Assembly: GCF_040529335.1 (NCBI RefSeq)
Contig: NZ_CP159534.1
Location: 1,054,001 to 1,118,000 of the forward strand
Source: Streptomyces sp. HUAS MG91
GTDB lineage: Bacteria > Actinomycetota > Actinomycetes > Streptomycetales > Streptomycetaceae
Reading direction: 5' to 3'
DNA length: 64,000 nt
The notes beneath the pieces were generated by a model that saw only the letters and a program-made list of their open reading frames with translations, made no database searches and was not told the origin of the DNA. Positions 62,058 to 64,000 of the stretch are shown here, piece by piece. A program made the position numbers and the translations under genes. Position 1 is the stretch's first letter; each line of letters opens with the position of its first letter.

Positions 62058-63327
62058 TCCGCACATCGAGGAACTGCTCCGGCTCGACCGGGAGCACGTC
62101 TGGCATCCGTACGGCCCCATGCCGGGACGGCAGCAGCCCCTGGTCGTCGAGTCGGCGGCCGGTGTGCGGCTGCGGGTCGCCGGGCACGGCGAGCTGGTCG
62201 ACGGGATGTCGTCGTGGTGGTCGGCGATCCACGGCTACAACCACCCGGTGCTCAACGAGGCGGCGCGCGGGCAGCTGGACCGGATGAGCCATGTCATGTT
62301 CGGCGGGCTCACCCACGAACCGGCGGTACGGCTCGCGCAGCGGCTCGTCGAGATGTCGCCGGCCGGCCTGGAGCACGTGTTCCTCGCCGACTCGGGATCC
62401 GTGTCGGTCGAGGTGGCGCTGAAGATGTGCCTGCAGTACTGGCGTTCGCTCGGCCTGCCGGAGAAGCGCCGGATGCTCACCTGGCGCGGCGGCTACCACG
62501 GCGACACCTGGCAGCCGATGTCCGTGTGCGACCCCGAGGGCGGGATGCACGGCCTGTGGGCCGGGGTGCTGCCGGAGCAGGTGTTCGCGGACGCCCCGCC
62601 GAGCGCGTACGAGGAGTCGTACGCGGAGCATCTGCGGCAGACCGTGGAGCGGCACGCGCACGAGCTGGCCGCCGTGATCGTCGAGCCGGTGGTGCAGGGT
62701 GCCGGCGGGATGCGGTTCCACTCCCCCGCCTATCTGCGGGTGCTGCGGGAGGCGTGCGACGCGCACGACGTGCTGCTGGTGTTCGACGAGATCGCTACGG
62801 GCTTCGGGCGCACCGGCGCGCTGTTCGCGGCGGAGCACGCCGCGCTCACCCCGGACGTGATGTGTGTTGGCAAGGCGCTGACCGGCGGCTATCTGACGCT
62901 GGCCGCGACGCTGTGCACGCCGCGGGTGGCTCAGGGCATCTCGCGCGGCGAGGTGCCGGTGCTCGCGCACGGGCCGACGTTCATGGGCAACCCGCTGGCC
63001 GCCGCCGTGGCCTGCGCCTCGATCGATCTGCTGCTCGGGCAGGACTGGCTCGCCGAGGTGAAGCGGATCGAGGCGGGGCTGCGGGAGGGCCTGTCGGCGG
63101 CGCGGGAGGTGCCGGGGGTCCGGGACGTCCGGGTGCTCGGCGCGATCGGTGTCGTCCAGCTCGACCACGAGGTCGACATCGCCGCGGCCACGCGCGCCGC
63201 GGTCGCGGAGGGGGTGTGGGTGCGGCCGTTCCGTGACCTCGTCTACACCATGCCGCCGTACGTCACGGGTGACGAGGATCTGGCGCGGATCACGCGCGCG
63301 GTGTGCGCCGCCGCGCGGGAAGGGTGA
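62050..63327 (+). CDS. bioA: Adenosylmethionine-8-amino-7-oxononanoate aminotransferase
   Basis: 425 residues, class III PLP aminotransferase. It has WHPYGPM at the N-terminus, [18 protein letters not shown] (the BioA Trp pair), [19 protein letters not shown] PLP-phosphate site, [13 protein letters not shown] and the PLP Lys in [11 protein letters not shown]. It uses S-adenosylmethionine as amino donor to make 7,8-diaminononanoate. Start inside the bioB end (ATGCCTGA). Confidence 0.96.
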   Translation: MPDPHIEELLRLDREHVWHPYGPMPGRQQPLVVESAAGVRLRVAGHGELVDGMSSWWSAIHGYNHPVLNEAARGQLDRMSHVMFGGLTHEPAVRLAQRLVEMSPAGLEHVFLADSGSVSVEVALKMCLQYWRSLGLPEKRRMLTWRGGYHGDTWQPMSVCDPEGGMHGLWAGVLPEQVFADAPPSAYEESYAEHLRQTVERHAHELAAVIVEPVVQGAGGMRFHSPAYLRVLREACDAHDVLLVFDEIATGFGRTGALFAAEHAALTPDVMCVGKALTGGYLTLAATLCTPRVAQGISRGEVPVLAHGPTFMGNPLAAAVACASIDLLLGQDWLAEVKRIEAGLREGLSAAREVPGVRDVRVLGAIGVVQLDHEVDIAAATRAAVAEGVWVRPFRDLVYTMPPYVTGDEDLARITRAVCAAAREG

Positions 63328-63333
63328 ACGGAC

Positions 63334-64000
63334 ATGACCGTATGGGTGGTCACCGGGACGGGAACCGAGATCGGCAAGACCGTGACGACGGCGGCGCTGG
63401 CGGCGGTCGCCGTGCGGGCCGGGCGTTCGGTGGCGGTGCTCAAGCCCGCCCAGACCGGGGTCGCGCCGGACGAGCCGGGCGATGTCGCCGAGGTGGTGCG
63501 GCTGGCCGGTGAGCGGGTGACCGGGATGGAGCTGGCCCGGTATCCGGAGCCGCTGGCGCCGGGGACGGCCGCGGCCCGGGCCGGGCTGCCGCCGGTGCGG
63601 CCCGCCGAGATCGCCGAGGCGGCCGGGAAACTGGCGGCCTCGCACGATCTGGTGCTGGTCGAGGGCGCGGGCGGGCTGCTCGTGCACCTGGACGAGCGGG
63701 GGGCCACGCTCGCGGACGCCGCGCGGCTGATCGGGGCGCCGGTCCTGGTGGTGGCGCGGGCCGGGCTCGGGACGCTGAACTCGGTGCAGCTGACCGCCGA
63801 AGCGCTCCGGGCGCGCGGGCTGACGCAGGCCGGGGTCGTCATCGGCGCCTGGCCGCGGGATCCCGGGCTCGCCGAGCGCTGCAACGTGGCGGACCTGCCG
63901 AAGGTCGCCGGGGCCGCGCTGCTCGGAGCGGTGCCTGAGTCCTCCGGGGTTCTGGGGGCCTCGGAGTTCCGGGTTGCGGCCGAAGGGTGGCTGGCGCCGG
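63334..64000 (+). CDS. bioD: Dethiobiotin synthetase (3' end outside window)
   Basis: At least 222 residues, open to the right edge. ATP loop VVTGTGTEIGKTVTTAAL, Lys in AVLKPAQTG, LVEGAGGLLVHL, and RAGLGTLNSVQLT, all as in BioD. It closes the ureido ring with CO2 and ATP. The ATG lies 6 bp after the bioA stop, so bioBAD is one operon. The stop is not reached in the window. Confidence 0.93.
   Translation, partial: MTVWVVTGTGTEIGKTVTTAALAAVAVRAGRSVAVLKPAQTGVAPDEPGDVAEVVRLAGERVTGMELARYPEPLAPGTAAARAGLPPVRPAEIAEAAGKLAASHDLVLVEGAGGLLVHLDERGATLADAARLIGAPVLVVARAGLGTLNSVQLTAEALRARGLTQAGVVIGAWPRDPGLAERCNVADLPKVAGAALLGAVPESSGVLGASEFRVAAEGWLAP

Overview
The window is a piece of a Streptomyces chromosome. 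GC is very high throughout and third codon positions are G/C-rich. Genus-typical sets support this: a cvnABCD conservon, an rppA/CYP158-type pigment cluster, MurT/GatD, a WhiJ-like HATPase/XRE-DUF5753/DUF397 trio, DUF6397 and F420-linked enzymes. Many adjacent genes overlap as ATGA or GTGA.

Layout. 1-7.6 kb: the end of a heterodimeric ABC exporter, a membrane hydrolase-like protein, a DUF3516 helicase, TesB and a TPR protein. 7.6-14.4 kb: DUF6397, an extra roadblock protein, a PPOX/F420 protein, conservon cvnA-B-C-D and an MHYT sensor. 14.6-19.8 kb: a methyltransferase, a divergent hydrolase/PadR pair, hypotheticals and a secreted esterase. 19.8-28.84 kb: an insertion-sequence graveyard. An IS5-type remnant, an amber-interrupted phosphotransferase, an IS3 orfB split by an intact IS30, a secreted Cys-rich protein overlapping a cytosolic partner, a second IS5-type remnant, a CTAG-flanked IS5 split by an intact IS110, a 50-bp inverted-repeat element and a 183-bp MITE lie nested and abutted. 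28.8-34.7 kb: a small membrane protein, a desaturase and an SNF2 + SWIM pair. 34.9-38.5 kb: a flaviolin/HPQ-type operon (type III PKS, P450, cupin, SDR). 38.5-49.4 kb: housekeeping genes (acyl-CoA dehydrogenase/TetR, def, murT-gatD, pfkA, a CtaG-like protein, an acyltransferase, an epimerase-like protein, a tripeptidyl aminopeptidase). 49.5-54.1 kb: the urease operon ureABCFGD, without ureE. 54.1-56.1 kb: gene debris, an orphan YefM antitoxin and a ClpP variant. 56.5-57.1 kb: a probable c-di-AMP (ydaO) riboswitch ahead of an NlpC/P60 hydrolase. 57.2-59.6 kb: DUF6328 and the WhiJ-like trio. 59.6-64 kb: biotin genes bioF divergent from bioBAD.

The strongest observation concerns the IS110 element at 26351-27957. 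The IS5 gene it interrupts can be rejoined exactly, so both the pre-insertion target and the element ends are known. The 344-bp noncoding region upstream of its transposase contains, in order on the transposase strand, a 10-nt copy of the left target flank, a 7-nt complement of the right target flank starting at the CT core, an 8-nt copy of one element end and a 7-nt complement of the other end starting at the CT core. The first pair is enclosed by a perfect 11-bp stem. This is the architecture of an IS110 bridge RNA with target- and donor-binding loops, read directly from sequence.
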